From: Gemmatimonadota bacterium
GTDB lineage: Bacteria > Gemmatimonadota > Gemmatimonadetes > Longimicrobiales > Gaopeijiaceae
Direction: 5' to 3'
Length of the DNA stretch: 64,000 nt
Assembly: GCA_009841165.1 (NCBI GenBank)
Contig: VXMI01000156.1
Span: forward strand, 1-64,000
The translations under genes and the position numbers were made by a program. Of this stretch, positions 33,717 to 41,167 are shown one piece after another; the stretch's first letter is position 1; the number at the start of each line of letters is the position of its first letter. The notes under the pieces are model-generated. The model searched no databases. It worked only from the letters and a program-made list of their open reading frames with translations, and was not told where the DNA came from.

Positions 33717-34298
33717 CTATCGTGCGGCGGGGGGCGACCGCCCGATCGGGATTCCGCGCAGCGCCACCCGCAGCACCACGAGTTCTGCGTTTTCGCGCAC
33801 TCGCCAGACGCCGTCTTCCAGTACGAGCATGGCCGTCGGCGCGGCCTCGATCACCGTGCCCATGTGGTCGGTGGTCTCCCGGTACACGATGTGGCGGATC
33901 GTGTCGCCCTCGGCAACCGTTCCCAGCACGCGGAAATCGGTCATGACCTGCGATTCCATCAGGCCACGGGCGAAGCGCGTGAGTCCCGCCATCGAGCGCT
34001 CGAAGACCTCCCGGCTCGACCAGCTCGCCCACTCCTCGCGCGAGGCGTCGTAAAGCTGGATGAGGACGCTGTCGCCCCGCAGACTCTCCACCAACTGCCG
34101 CGAGATGAGGTGGAACTCGTCCAGGGCTTCCGTGTGCATCTGCGCCGACACCTGCTGCCACCGGAGTCGGCTGAGCCCGTCGAAGAAGCGCTGGGCGGTC
34201 TCCTCGGGAGTGGGCTGGGCAGCTGTGAGCTCCGGTGCGGCCGCAGTGAGCGTCGCCAGCGCGAGGGCCGCGAGCAGGATCCGTGTTCGTGGGCGCAT
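33717..34298 (-). CDS. Exported hypothetical protein, possibly NTF2/SnoaL-like
   Basis: A 193-residue protein with a signal peptide ending T-A-A-Q at residues 25-28. The mature part starts with a helix containing A-Q-R-F-F-D-G-L-S and continues as alternating helices and strands, ending with an amphipathic W-R-V-R-E-N strand. That pattern suggests an NTF2/SnoaL-like cone fold, but no active-site signature is clear. It is upstream of, and co-directional with, the Asp-box protein, 134 bases away, and divergent from a propeller gene. Confidence 0.68.
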   Translation of the reverse strand: MRPRTRILLAALALATLTAAAPELTAAQPTPEETAQRFFDGLSRLRWQQVSAQMHTEALDEFHLISRQLVESLRGDSVLIQLYDASREEWASWSSREVFERSMAGLTRFARGLMESQVMTDFRVLGTVAEGDTIRHIVYRETTDHMGTVIEAAPTAMLVLEDGVWRVRENAELVVLRVALRGIPIGRSPPAAR

Positions 34299-34434
34299 CG
34301 AGACATGTTGGTGCCCAGGGCGCAGGTTGCGCCAGCGAACTTGGCGCGGGTGCTCGGACGGCTCCCCTGCAACGGGATTGCTTCGTGTGAACGACCAACT
34401 ATTGTCAGAGTGTACCTATTTCGGAGGCCGATTC

Positions 34435-35780
34435 ATGAGATTCCTTTGCGCTGTCCTCACTACGCTGCTGGCCGCCTGCGGCGGCGACACCGGAGGGTCG
34501 TCCGCTCCATCGCCGAGCGAGGATCTTCCGCTCGCGCCCGATTTCGAAGAGGTGTACCGGATCGGCGGGATCGAGGCGGAGGGGTGGGACGCGTTTACCG
34601 ACATCGCCGACATGGGCTTCGACGCGCGCGGCCATCTCTATATCCGGGACGGGACCGCGCGCTCCACCCGGATCGTAGCCGTCGACGGGGTCGGTGCGCT
34701 TGTGGCGGAGTTCGGGAGCATGGGCGACGGGCCGGGCGAGCTTCGCCAGGTCGGACACATGGTGGCCCGGCCCGAGGGAGGGACCGTGATCGTCGACGAT
34801 GGACACCGGGCCTACCTCCTGTTCGGACCCGACGGGTCGTTCGAACGCGCGGTCCGCTTTGCGGATTCGGGTGCCTCCCAGCCTGCTTCCGCCGAGAGTG
34901 TGCGCCATGGGCGTGAGGGAGAAGCGTTGTTCCTCACGCGAGGTTCCACCGCGACTTTCAGTCAGGGGGAAGCATCCATCAGGTCGGGGGACCGCACGGT
35001 CTACCGCGTGTCGCTCGAAGGTGAGGAAGCGGCCACGGTTCCGTTTGCGGACGGTTGGGAGCCACTCCCGGAGCGGCGAGTCACGATGGAGACCGAGGAT
35101 CCGTCGGACATGTTCGGCATGCTCAGCGACGCGTACGTCTACTTCTCGCCCGCCTGGTGTTCGACGTCGTCCCCGGCGGTGGAATGGCGTACTCGGATTC
35201 CTCCGCATACGAGGTCAAGACTCGGACGGCGGATGGTCGCGCCCGCGTGGTGGGCCGGCCCCTGCAGCCGCGGCCCGTCACGGAAGAGCTTCAGGAACGC
35301 GCCCGGGCGCGGGCGCTGGAAGAATTCGAGTCGTCCATCGAGGGCCAGTTCACCTCGTCGGCGGGCGACGGCGTTCCGGAAGCGGCCCGTGCGCAGATGG
35401 CTGCCGTGATGGAAGGCCTGCTGGACGGCATGCGCGACATGGTAGAGAACGCGAGTTTCATGTCCGAGGTGCCCCTTGTCCGGGATCTTCGCACGACCTG
35501 GGAGGGGGCGATCTGGGTGGAACGCTGGGGGAGCGATCCCCTGGCGCAAATCGACCTCACCGTCGGAGGGTCGGACGACCGGAACCGGGAGGGTGAGGAA
35601 GCGCCCGACGGTTGGATCGATGTCCTGGCGCCGGGGGGCGAGTATGTGGGCACGTTCTCGCTCGAGGAGACGTCCATGCCCGGCGCGTTCGGGCCCGGTG
35701 GTCTCGTCGCTTTCGTCGAGACGGACGAATTCGACATCCCGACGATCGTCGTGAAGCGACTGCCCGCCGAGGTCCGATAG
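34435..35780 (+). pseudogene. Six-bladed beta-propeller lipoprotein gene with a frameshift
   Basis: The ATG at 34435 has GGAGG upstream and a lipoprotein signal ending L-A-A-C. The reading frame encodes propeller blades up to Y-V-Y-F-S-P-A near 35150. Skipping one missing base in the C-rich tract at 35147-35155 continues [11 protein letters not shown] in the +2 frame, and the rest of the propeller runs to the stop at 35780. The total length is 1346 bases, two over a multiple of three, as expected for one deleted base. Either it is a recent pseudogene or there is an assembly error. I see no slippery heptamer for programmed frameshifting. Confidence 0.75.
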
Positions 35781-35806
35781 ATCTGCGCTGGGCGAGGCCC
35801 GCGACC

Positions 35807-35833
35807 AGCGCGCAACAAAAAACGTTGCGCGGC
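35807..35833. repeat. 27-bp palindromic repeat, copy 1
   Basis: The 27-base element has an 8-bp stem (CGCGCAAC / GTTGCGCG) around the loop AAAAAAC. It is identical to the copy at 36827-36853, exactly 1020 bp away. It sits 16 bases past the RES toxin stop and 27 past the propeller stop. The A-run is in the loop, not after the stem, so it is not a standard intrinsic terminator. Confidence 0.8.
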
Positions 35834-35848
35834 GACCAGACGGCCGCG

Positions 35849-36412
35849 TCAGAGCGCCAGCGGCATCCCGAGCGCCGAGGCGGCTCCACGCAGGGCCGGA
35901 GTGTCGCCGCCGATCTCCCGTGGCTCACCGAAGTGCATGCTCCCCTCCACGCGTGCCGTGAAGAGGACAACGCCATGCCAATCACCCCGGAAGCTCGACC
36001 ACCAGCGCAACCCGACCTCCCCGCTATCCCAGATCGACGCGGCTATCGGCCGGGTCCTCCTGCGGTGTCGTGACGCGATCTGGTCGGGGGCGATGCGTCG
36101 GCGGCGCAACGTGGCCGGATCGCAGAGGTCGACAATACCCGCAGCCTCTTCCGCCCCCAGCTGGACATCGACTAGCGCCAGAGGGTGTCCTGCCCTGCGC
36201 AGATGAGGGGTCCGTAGCGGTCGGTTGCGCCAGGGCTGCAGTGCTTCGGCGATCGCGTGGTCGGGCGTTTCAGCGAGGTAGAGGACCGGAGAACAGGCTA
36301 TCGGGAGATCGAAACGTCCCCGGGCGGTCGTCGGGGGGATGTACGCAGGCGAAAATGGCTTCGCATCGGGCACGTCGCGATCCCAGGGGAAGACTCGCCA
36401 GTATAGGGCCAT
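35849..36412 (-). CDS. RES-domain toxin (NAD-targeting type)
   Basis: A 187-residue protein starting M-A-L-Y-W-R-V. It carries the Y-L-A-E-T-P-D-H-A-I-A-E segment that corresponds to the R-E-S domain core, with W-R, and a later G-D-W-H-G-V-V-L-F-T strand. RES toxins degrade or modify NAD and are fold-related to ADP-ribosyltransferases; in MbcT the Arg/Glu/Ser triad is catalytic. It follows the Xre antitoxin gene by 13 bases in one operon, the usual order. Length and context fit a complete module. Confidence 0.85.
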   Translation of the reverse strand: MALYWRVFPWDRDVPDAKPFSPAYIPPTTARGRFDLPIACSPVLYLAETPDHAIAEALQPWRNRPLRTPHLRRAGHPLALVDVQLGAEEAAGIVDLCDPATLRRRRIAPDQIASRHRRRTRPIAASIWDSGEVGLRWWSSFRGDWHGVVLFTARVEGSMHFGEPREIGGDTPALRGAASALGMPLAL

Positions 36413-36425
36413 GGCCAGCCGCGGC

Positions 36426-36800
36426 TCAGGCGAAGACGCCGGCCTTCATCGCTTCGAGAGCGCCCACGACCTCGGCGAGCTGGCCTTGCTGGATGTGGTA
36501 GGCCGGTGTCGCCCCATCGAGGTGGGCGTTCGCTCCGGTGAGCCACTCTTCGATGATCTCGCGCTCAAGCCAACGGAGGAGCATTTCGACGACCAGCGCG
36601 AGTCCGGCGAGGCGGTCGGCGTTCTCCCGGTCCGGGCGCTGTCCGACACGCCAACGTGAGACCTGCGACGCGGAGACACCCAGGATTTCCGCCATGGTCC
36701 GGTCGGAGTGGACCACCGAGCGAATCATCTGCAGGTGGCTGCGGGCCCTTGCGGAGCGGCGGTCGGGTGATTGCATGGCGACCTCGGCGGCTTGACTCAT
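36426..36800 (-). CDS. Xre/MbcA/ParS-type antitoxin (DUF2384)
   Basis: A 124-residue protein with an Xre helix-turn-helix in the first half (L-G-V-S-A-S-Q-V-S-R-W-R-V-G). The C-terminal half is helical with L-T-G-A-N-A-H-L-D-G-A-T-P near residue 90, the MbcA/ParS toxin-binding pattern. It neutralises the RES toxin encoded 13 bases downstream and probably represses its own promoter through the palindrome that covers its start codon. Confidence 0.87.
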   Translation of the reverse strand: MSQAAEVAMQSPDRRSARARSHLQMIRSVVHSDRTMAEILGVSASQVSRWRVGQRPDRENADRLAGLALVVEMLLRWLEREIIEEWLTGANAHLDGATPAYHIQQGQLAEVVGALEAMKAGVFA

Positions 36801-36810
36801 GGGGTCAAGC
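36790..36810. promoter_or_regulatory. Palindromic operator on the antitoxin start codon
   Basis: GCTTGAC (36790-36796) and GTCAAGC (36804-36810) are perfect 7-bp inverted repeats. The ATG of the Xre antitoxin (36798-36800 on the plus strand) lies in the 7-base spacer. This placement suits autorepression and implies a very short or absent leader. Confidence 0.6.
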
Positions 36811-36826
36811 TAATGGGCCCGTGAAG

Positions 36827-36853
36827 AGCGCGCAACAAAAAACGTTGCGCGGC
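36827..36853. repeat. 27-bp palindromic repeat, copy 2
   Basis: Identical to copy 1 at 35807-35833 over 27 bases, in the same orientation. It lies between the antitoxin start and the serine hydrolase stop (17 bases from the latter), so the two copies bracket the toxin-antitoxin module exactly. Confidence 0.8.
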
Positions 36854-36870
36854 CGGGCGAAGCCGTGCAC

Positions 36871-38115
36871 CTACCGCAGCGTCGGCTTGTCCAGCGCGTC
36901 CCATCCGTAGGCACGCTGGATGCGTGCGATCACCTCCTGGAAGACCTGGCCTCCGCCCGAGGCGTTGGTCATGACCGCCGCACCGTAGCCCTTCGCCTTG
37001 TGGGCGACGAGGTAACAGGTGAAACCCCAGTTGCCGCCCCCGTGGCTGAAGTACCAGCCCTGGCCCTCGCGTGCGATGCTGAACCCCACGGCGAAGTCGC
37101 CCACGCCGACCGGGCTGAGCATCTCGGCGGCTGACGCGGCGGTGATCACGCGGTCCGGGTCACCGCGCGCGGCTTTCTGTACCTCGATGGCGAAGCGCGC
37201 AAGATCACGGGCGTTGGTCCACAGCCCGGCCGCGGCCATCGCCGAATAGACGTGCCACTTGGCGTCGCCCAGGGCCCTGCCGCCGGCGTGTGCGCGCGTC
37301 GCATTGGCATCGCGGTCCGGGGGCAGGGGCTGCTCGAAGGTGCTGGTCGTCATCCCGACCGGCTCGAGCACGGTCTTGCGCATGAGTTCCGGGAAGGGCT
37401 CGCCGAAGACGTCGGTAAGCGCGAGCTGCATGATCGTGGTCCCGCCGCCCGAGTAGTGCATGGCGGTGAGCGGGGGCCGCACCATGGTGACGGCCTCCAC
37501 GTTCGACGGCTCGTCGCCGTCGAGGATCTGCACTGCCGTGGGACGCGGCACGCCGGGGTCGTAGCCGGGGAAGCCGTGTCCGTCGCCGAGCCCTGCAGTG
37601 TGGCTGAAGAGGAGCCGCGGCGTGACCGCTCGCCCGTCGGTGAAGCCGTTGCCGGGCAACTGCCACGACGTGAGGACCGAGTTGATGTCGTCGTCGAGTT
37701 TGAAGCGGCCCTCCTGCACGGCCACCATCGCCGCCATGGCGGTCACGGGCTTGCTGATCGACGCGGCCTGGAAGAGCGTCTCGACATCGACCGGGGCGCC
37801 GGTCTCGACGTCCGCGACGCCGTAGCCCTTCGCCCAGTGCACGTCGAAGTCGTGGATCACGGCCACGCTGATGCCCGGCACGCCGAACCGCTCCATGACC
37901 TCTTCGAGCGTCAGCACGTCGAGCCCCTGGCGGTTCGGCGTCTGGACGCCCTCGATCACCGCCTGCATCTCGGCGGGGGTACCGACCGCACCGCCTGCGC
38001 CCCCGCGCTGCTGGGAGGCCACCGGCGCTGGCACGGCCACAGAGGCAAGTACGGCCTGCAGCGCCACGACGGCGGTGAGCGCCGCCCGCCCGACCTTGCT
38101 GGCAAGTCTTATCAT
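36871..38115 (-). CDS. Exported serine hydrolase, beta-lactamase (class C/PBP-like) fold
   Basis: A 414-residue protein with a signal peptide ending V-A-S-Q near residue 35. The nucleophile motif is S-I-S-K at 119-122. Y-S-G-G takes the place of Y-x-N, and H-G-G-G-N-W gives the third motif near the C-terminus. Like the gene at 4037-5380 it probably hydrolyses esters, amides or D-amino peptides in the periplasm. The two share only the family pattern. Its start is 4 bases from the arsM stop, so arsM and this gene are probably in one transcript. Confidence 0.88.
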   Translation of the reverse strand: MIRLASKVGRAALTAVVALQAVLASVAVPAPVASQQRGGAGGAVGTPAEMQAVIEGVQTPNRQGLDVLTLEEVMERFGVPGISVAVIHDFDVHWAKGYGVADVETGAPVDVETLFQAASISKPVTAMAAMVAVQEGRFKLDDDINSVLTSWQLPGNGFTDGRAVTPRLLFSHTAGLGDGHGFPGYDPGVPRPTAVQILDGDEPSNVEAVTMVRPPLTAMHYSGGGTTIMQLALTDVFGEPFPELMRKTVLEPVGMTTSTFEQPLPPDRDANATRAHAGGRALGDAKWHVYSAMAAAGLWTNARDLARFAIEVQKAARGDPDRVITAASAAEMLSPVGVGDFAVGFSIAREGQGWYFSHGGGNWGFTCYLVAHKAKGYGAAVMTNASGGGQVFQEVIARIQRAYGWDALDKPTLR

Positions 38116-38119
38116 CCTG

Positions 38120-38977
38120 CTACTCCTTCACGGCCTGAATCGCTCCGCCGTGGATCGACTGAGCGAAGTCGCGGACCTCGGCCTCCCGAGCCGGGTTGCG
38201 GCGGATCACCTCCTGCACCTGCGGGTCGGCGAGGATGTGGTCGGACGGATAGCGCTGGCGCTTTTCCACGCTGATGCCCGTGAAGCCCGCGGCGGCCAGG
38301 TCGGCCTCGTACTCGGCGATCCGGACCGGGAGGCAGCCGACAAGCGACTCCTTCGAGTTGGCGACGAAGTCGGGCATGGGGCGGCTCGACACCAGATCCG
38401 AGATCATGACGCGGCCGCCGGGCTTGAGTACGCGCATCGCCTCGGCAAGCACGCGCGGTCTGTCGGCCGACAGGTTGAGGACGCAGTTGGAGATGACCGC
38501 ATCGACGCTGGCGTCGGCGAGCGGGAGCGCCTCGATCTCGCCCAGCCGGAACTCGACGTTGGAGACGCCGACGGCGAGGGCATTGGCGCGGGCACGCTCC
38601 ACCATCTCCGGTGTCATGTCGACGCCGATGACTCTGCCCTCCGGCCCGACGCGCTCGGCAGCGAGGAAGCAATCGATCCCGGCGCCCGAGCCGAGGTCGA
38701 GGACGGTCTCTCCCGGAGCCAGCGACGCAAGCGCGACGGGGTTGCCGCATCCCAGGCCGAGGTTGGCGCCCTCGGGGAGGCTGGCCAGCTGGTCCTGGTC
38801 GTAGCCGACCGAGCAGCTCATTTCGTCAGCGGTGGGGGTCGCGACGGCCCCGGTTGCGCTTGTGTTGACTGCCGATGGGCCGCAATCGGTCGGACCGCAG
38901 CAGCTGTCGCCCGTCACGGCCGCGCGGGCATATCGTTCGCGCACCGCGGCGCGGCGCTCGGTGGTGTTGATGGTCAT
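38120..38977 (-). CDS. arsM: Arsenite S-adenosylmethionine methyltransferase (ArsM)
   Basis: A 285-residue protein from the ATG at 38977, which has GGAGAAG upstream. The SAM motif D-L-G-S-G-A-G-I-D-C is at 94-103. The three cysteines conserved in ArsM enzymes are present in L-G-C-G-N-P (77), I-S-N-C-V-L-N-L (165) and V-G-C-L-P-V (215). A Cys-rich N-terminus (C-C-G-P-x-x-C) probably binds As(III) as well. ArsM turns arsenite into methylated, partly volatile forms. The start overlaps the MFS transporter stop (ATGA), which ties that transporter to arsenic or methylarsenical handling. No arsR or arsB gene is in the window. Confidence 0.95.
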   Translation of the reverse strand: MTINTTERRAAVRERYARAAVTGDSCCGPTDCGPSAVNTSATGAVATPTADEMSCSVGYDQDQLASLPEGANLGLGCGNPVALASLAPGETVLDLGSGAGIDCFLAAERVGPEGRVIGVDMTPEMVERARANALAVGVSNVEFRLGEIEALPLADASVDAVISNCVLNLSADRPRVLAEAMRVLKPGGRVMISDLVSSRPMPDFVANSKESLVGCLPVRIAEYEADLAAAGFTGISVEKRQRYPSDHILADPQVQEVIRRNPAREAEVRDFAQSIHGGAIQAVKE

Positions 38978-40215
38978 GCCGTGCTTCTCCGGGCGGCGGG
39001 TGCCTTCGGATCGCGTACCCGCTGGAGCAGGATGAGTCCGATGAGGAAGAGCGCGGTCAGGACGAGGAAGCCGGGCCGCTGGTTGCCGCCGGCGAGGTAG
39101 GTGACTCCGCCGAAGAGCACGGGTCCGAGGACGGATGACGACCTTCCGCACAAGGCATAGAAGCCGAACAGCTCCGCCTCTCTGCCGTCAGGGATCAGCG
39201 ATGCCATCAGCGCGCGACTGGCGGCCTGAACAGATCCGAGACCGAATCCGGCCGCTACGGCCAGGCCGTAGAAGACGTTCGAACTCTCGACGAAGTACGC
39301 GGCGATTCCCGCTACGACCCACAGGAAGAGCACACCTGTGAGGACCTTCTTGGGGCCGACCGTATCGGTGGGCCTGGCAAGCACGAACGCGCCGACAAGA
39401 GCCGAGAACTGGACGATCAGGAACAGCACAATGACCTGCTGCTGGTCGAAGCCGAAGGTGCCCTGCGCGATGATCGCAGCCATCACAATGATGGTCAGTA
39501 CCCCATCGATGTAGAAGAAGTAGGCGAAGAGGAACCGTCTCAGGTTGGTGTAGCCCCATACTTCGGCCGTGATCCGCTTGAAGTCGGCGAGCCCCCTGGC
39601 CGCGGCCTGGGCGATTCCCATCGCACGTTTGCGTTTGGTCGGCAGGAACAGGAAGGCCGGGATCGAGAAGACCGCGAAGAAGGCGATGACCGTGAGCCAG
39701 ACGTATTCGACGCGACCGGCCTGTGCGAAAGGGAGCACGAGAACGAGGCCCAGAGCCGATCCAAGATACCCCAGACTGTAGCCGTGACCCGAGGTTCGTC
39801 CCAGCCGCTCGGGCGGGACGATGTCGGGGAGGTAGGCGTTGTAGAAGACGTTCGCGCTCTCGAATCCGACATTCGCGATGACGAAGAAGAGAAAGCCGGC
39901 GACGATCATTCCCGGCCCCAGCGTCGTCATCAACCCCACGCCGATGAGGCACATGGCCACATAGAACCCGAGGAAACGCTTGCGGGCACCGCTTCGATCG
40001 GCGATCGCACCCAGAAACGGTGCGGTGAACGCAACGGCGAGGGCGGACACTGCGACCGCCCAACCCCACCAAAGCTCGCCCAGCCCACCTTCGCCCCCCA
40101 CGACCGTTCCCCGATAGAAGATGGGAAACACCGCGGTCGTCACGACCGCCGGGTAGATGGAGTTGGCGAAGTCGTAGAGAATCCACGCCCGGACGGTGCG
40201 CTTGTCGTGGGTCAA
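38974..40215 (-). CDS. MFS transporter, Atg22/UMF1-like
   Basis: A 413-residue protein with twelve predicted membrane helices from a TTG start. The opening R-A-W-I-L-Y-D-F-A-N-S-I-Y is the hallmark of the Atg22/UMF1 branch of the major facilitator superfamily. The loop G-A-I-A-D-R-S-G-A-R-K-R-F follows helix 2. These permeases export small solutes such as amino acids or other organic compounds. Translational coupling to arsM suggests export of an arsenic species, by context only. Confidence 0.88.
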   Translation of the reverse strand: MTHDKRTVRAWILYDFANSIYPAVVTTAVFPIFYRGTVVGGEGGLGELWWGWAVAVSALAVAFTAPFLGAIADRSGARKRFLGFYVAMCLIGVGLMTTLGPGMIVAGFLFFVIANVGFESANVFYNAYLPDIVPPERLGRTSGHGYSLGYLGSALGLVLVLPFAQAGRVEYVWLTVIAFFAVFSIPAFLFLPTKRKRAMGIAQAAARGLADFKRITAEVWGYTNLRRFLFAYFFYIDGVLTIIVMAAIIAQGTFGFDQQQVIVLFLIVQFSALVGAFVLARPTDTVGPKKVLTGVLFLWVVAGIAAYFVESSNVFYGLAVAAGFGLGSVQAASRALMASLIPDGREAELFGFYALCGRSSSVLGPVLFGGVTYLAGGNQRPGFLVLTALFLIGLILLQRVRDPKAPAARRSTA

Positions 40216-40217
40216 GG

Positions 40218-40231
40218 CAAGGGGTCCCTTG
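40218..40231. promoter_or_regulatory. Palindrome in the leader of the MFS-arsM operon
   Basis: CAAGGG-GT-CCCTTG is a perfect 6-bp inverted repeat ending 3 bases upstream of the MFS start. It could be an operator or a small hairpin that hides the ribosome site. The regulator is unknown. Confidence 0.35.
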
Positions 40232-40273
40232 TGGTGGTCAACGGGCGTGATGGGCTACCCGCGGGTGCCGAAT

Positions 40274-40534
40274 CTATCCGCCACGCGCGCGCTTGATTCC
40301 GGCGGCGACTCCCGTTCCCACTCCGGCGCCCACGACCACGGCGGGCAACATCGTGACGAGCGGCACGGCGGATACCACCACGGCGGTGGCGGCGCCCGTG
40401 ACCAGCCCGACGCCGACCGCCGGTTTCTCCGCGATCTTGGTGTAGCGGAGCTTGCGCGAAATGAATTCCTTCGACTTCACATGTCCGAACAAGCCGGCTG
40501 CACCGGCGATTCCGAGACCGATCAATTCAAACAT
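40274..40534 (-). CDS. Small glycine/alanine-rich membrane protein
   Basis: An 86-residue protein from the ATG at 40534, preceded by AAAGGA. It has an N-terminal helix (residues 1-16), a basic middle (K-S-K-E-F-I-S-R-K-L-R-Y-T-K), then a long Gly/Ala/Val-rich hydrophobic region (residues 38-76) that could cross the membrane twice. No known family was recognised. It lies 121 bases downstream of the YkvA-like gene in the same orientation. Confidence 0.62.
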   Translation of the reverse strand: MFELIGLGIAGAAGLFGHVKSKEFISRKLRYTKIAEKPAVGVGLVTGAATAVVVSAVPLVTMLPAVVVGAGVGTGVAAGIKRARGG

Positions 40535-40654
40535 CTGGTTCTGTCCTTTCCCGGGAGCCCGAACTCCCGCGTTTTTCCGCTCTCCTACGCCCGCCCGAGC
40601 CCGTTCGTTTCCCTGACGGGGCCCGAGCGACCGCGTGGCGCGGCGCAAATCCCT

Positions 40655-41167
40655 CTAGGACGACCGGCTCATCTCCGTCCAGGCTCGGCTCACCTGCGTG
40701 GACACGTCCTGCAGGGCGAAGATCGAAGCCGCGTCCAGTTTTCTGCTGATGTCCCTGCCCACGAGCCTCTTCAGGAAGCGCAGAGGCTCCTGGAAATCCG
40801 CGTCGAACAGCGGGTCGGCCCCGCGGTTCAGGTTCTCGAGGATTCGCAGCGCAAGATAGGTGTCGTCCAGGAGCCCCGCCAATCCCTGGGTCATCTCGGG
40901 AATCAGGTCGATCGGGTTGATGAAATACTTCGCGGCGTGCTCCAGCAACGGCATGACCACGACCTTCAGCCCGCGCTGTTCGGCCGCCTGGGCGGCGCGC
41001 GCCAGGAGCAGCGGAACCGTCTCCACGACCTCCACCGCGACCGAGGCCGCGTCCGCCACCTCCTGTTCGGTCGCGGTCGGCGCCATCTGGCGGACGAACT
41101 CCTCGAGCTTGCCATCGTCGCGCACCTTCGCGCTGTCGATCACCGCCTGCACGTCGCGCAGGTTCAT
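40655..41167 (-). CDS. YkvA-like (DUF1232) protein
   Basis: A 170-residue protein with the central motif F-I-N-P-I-D-L-I-P-E-M, then G-L-L-D-D-T-Y-L-A-L-R. This matches the D-x-I-P-x-x-x-G-x-x-D-D pattern of YkvA/DUF1232 proteins, whose role is unknown. The region before it is helical with many acidic residues. Its start overlaps the stop of the FG-GAP gene (ATGA). Confidence 0.72.
   Translation of the reverse strand: MNLRDVQAVIDSAKVRDDGKLEEFVRQMAPTATEQEVADAASVAVEVVETVPLLLARAAQAAEQRGLKVVVMPLLEHAAKYFINPIDLIPEMTQGLAGLLDDTYLALRILENLNRGADPLFDADFQEPLRFLKRLVGRDISRKLDAASIFALQDVSTQVSRAWTEMSRSS

Noticed and set aside
30337-34053. A 1238-codon open frame on the plus strand
   Set aside because: It is antisense to the Asp-box protein, which has a signal peptide and clear repeats. 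The plus-strand product has no domain and an odd Arg/Val/His-rich composition typical of GC-rich shadow frames.
33583-34398. Longer start for the Asp-box protein reaching 34398
   Set aside because: The extra region is antisense or out of frame with the hypothetical gene at 33717-34298 and would bury the signal peptide.
35147-35155. Programmed frameshift in the propeller gene
   Set aside because: No slippery heptamer or downstream stem-loop was visible, and other propeller genes in the window need none. A plain deletion is simpler.
35807-36853. Integron cassette with attC sites around the RES/Xre module
   Set aside because: The core sequences do not match the RYYYAAC/GTTRRRY consensus, the element is only 27 bp, and there is no integrase gene in the window. 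The bracketed arrangement is still reported as unexplained.
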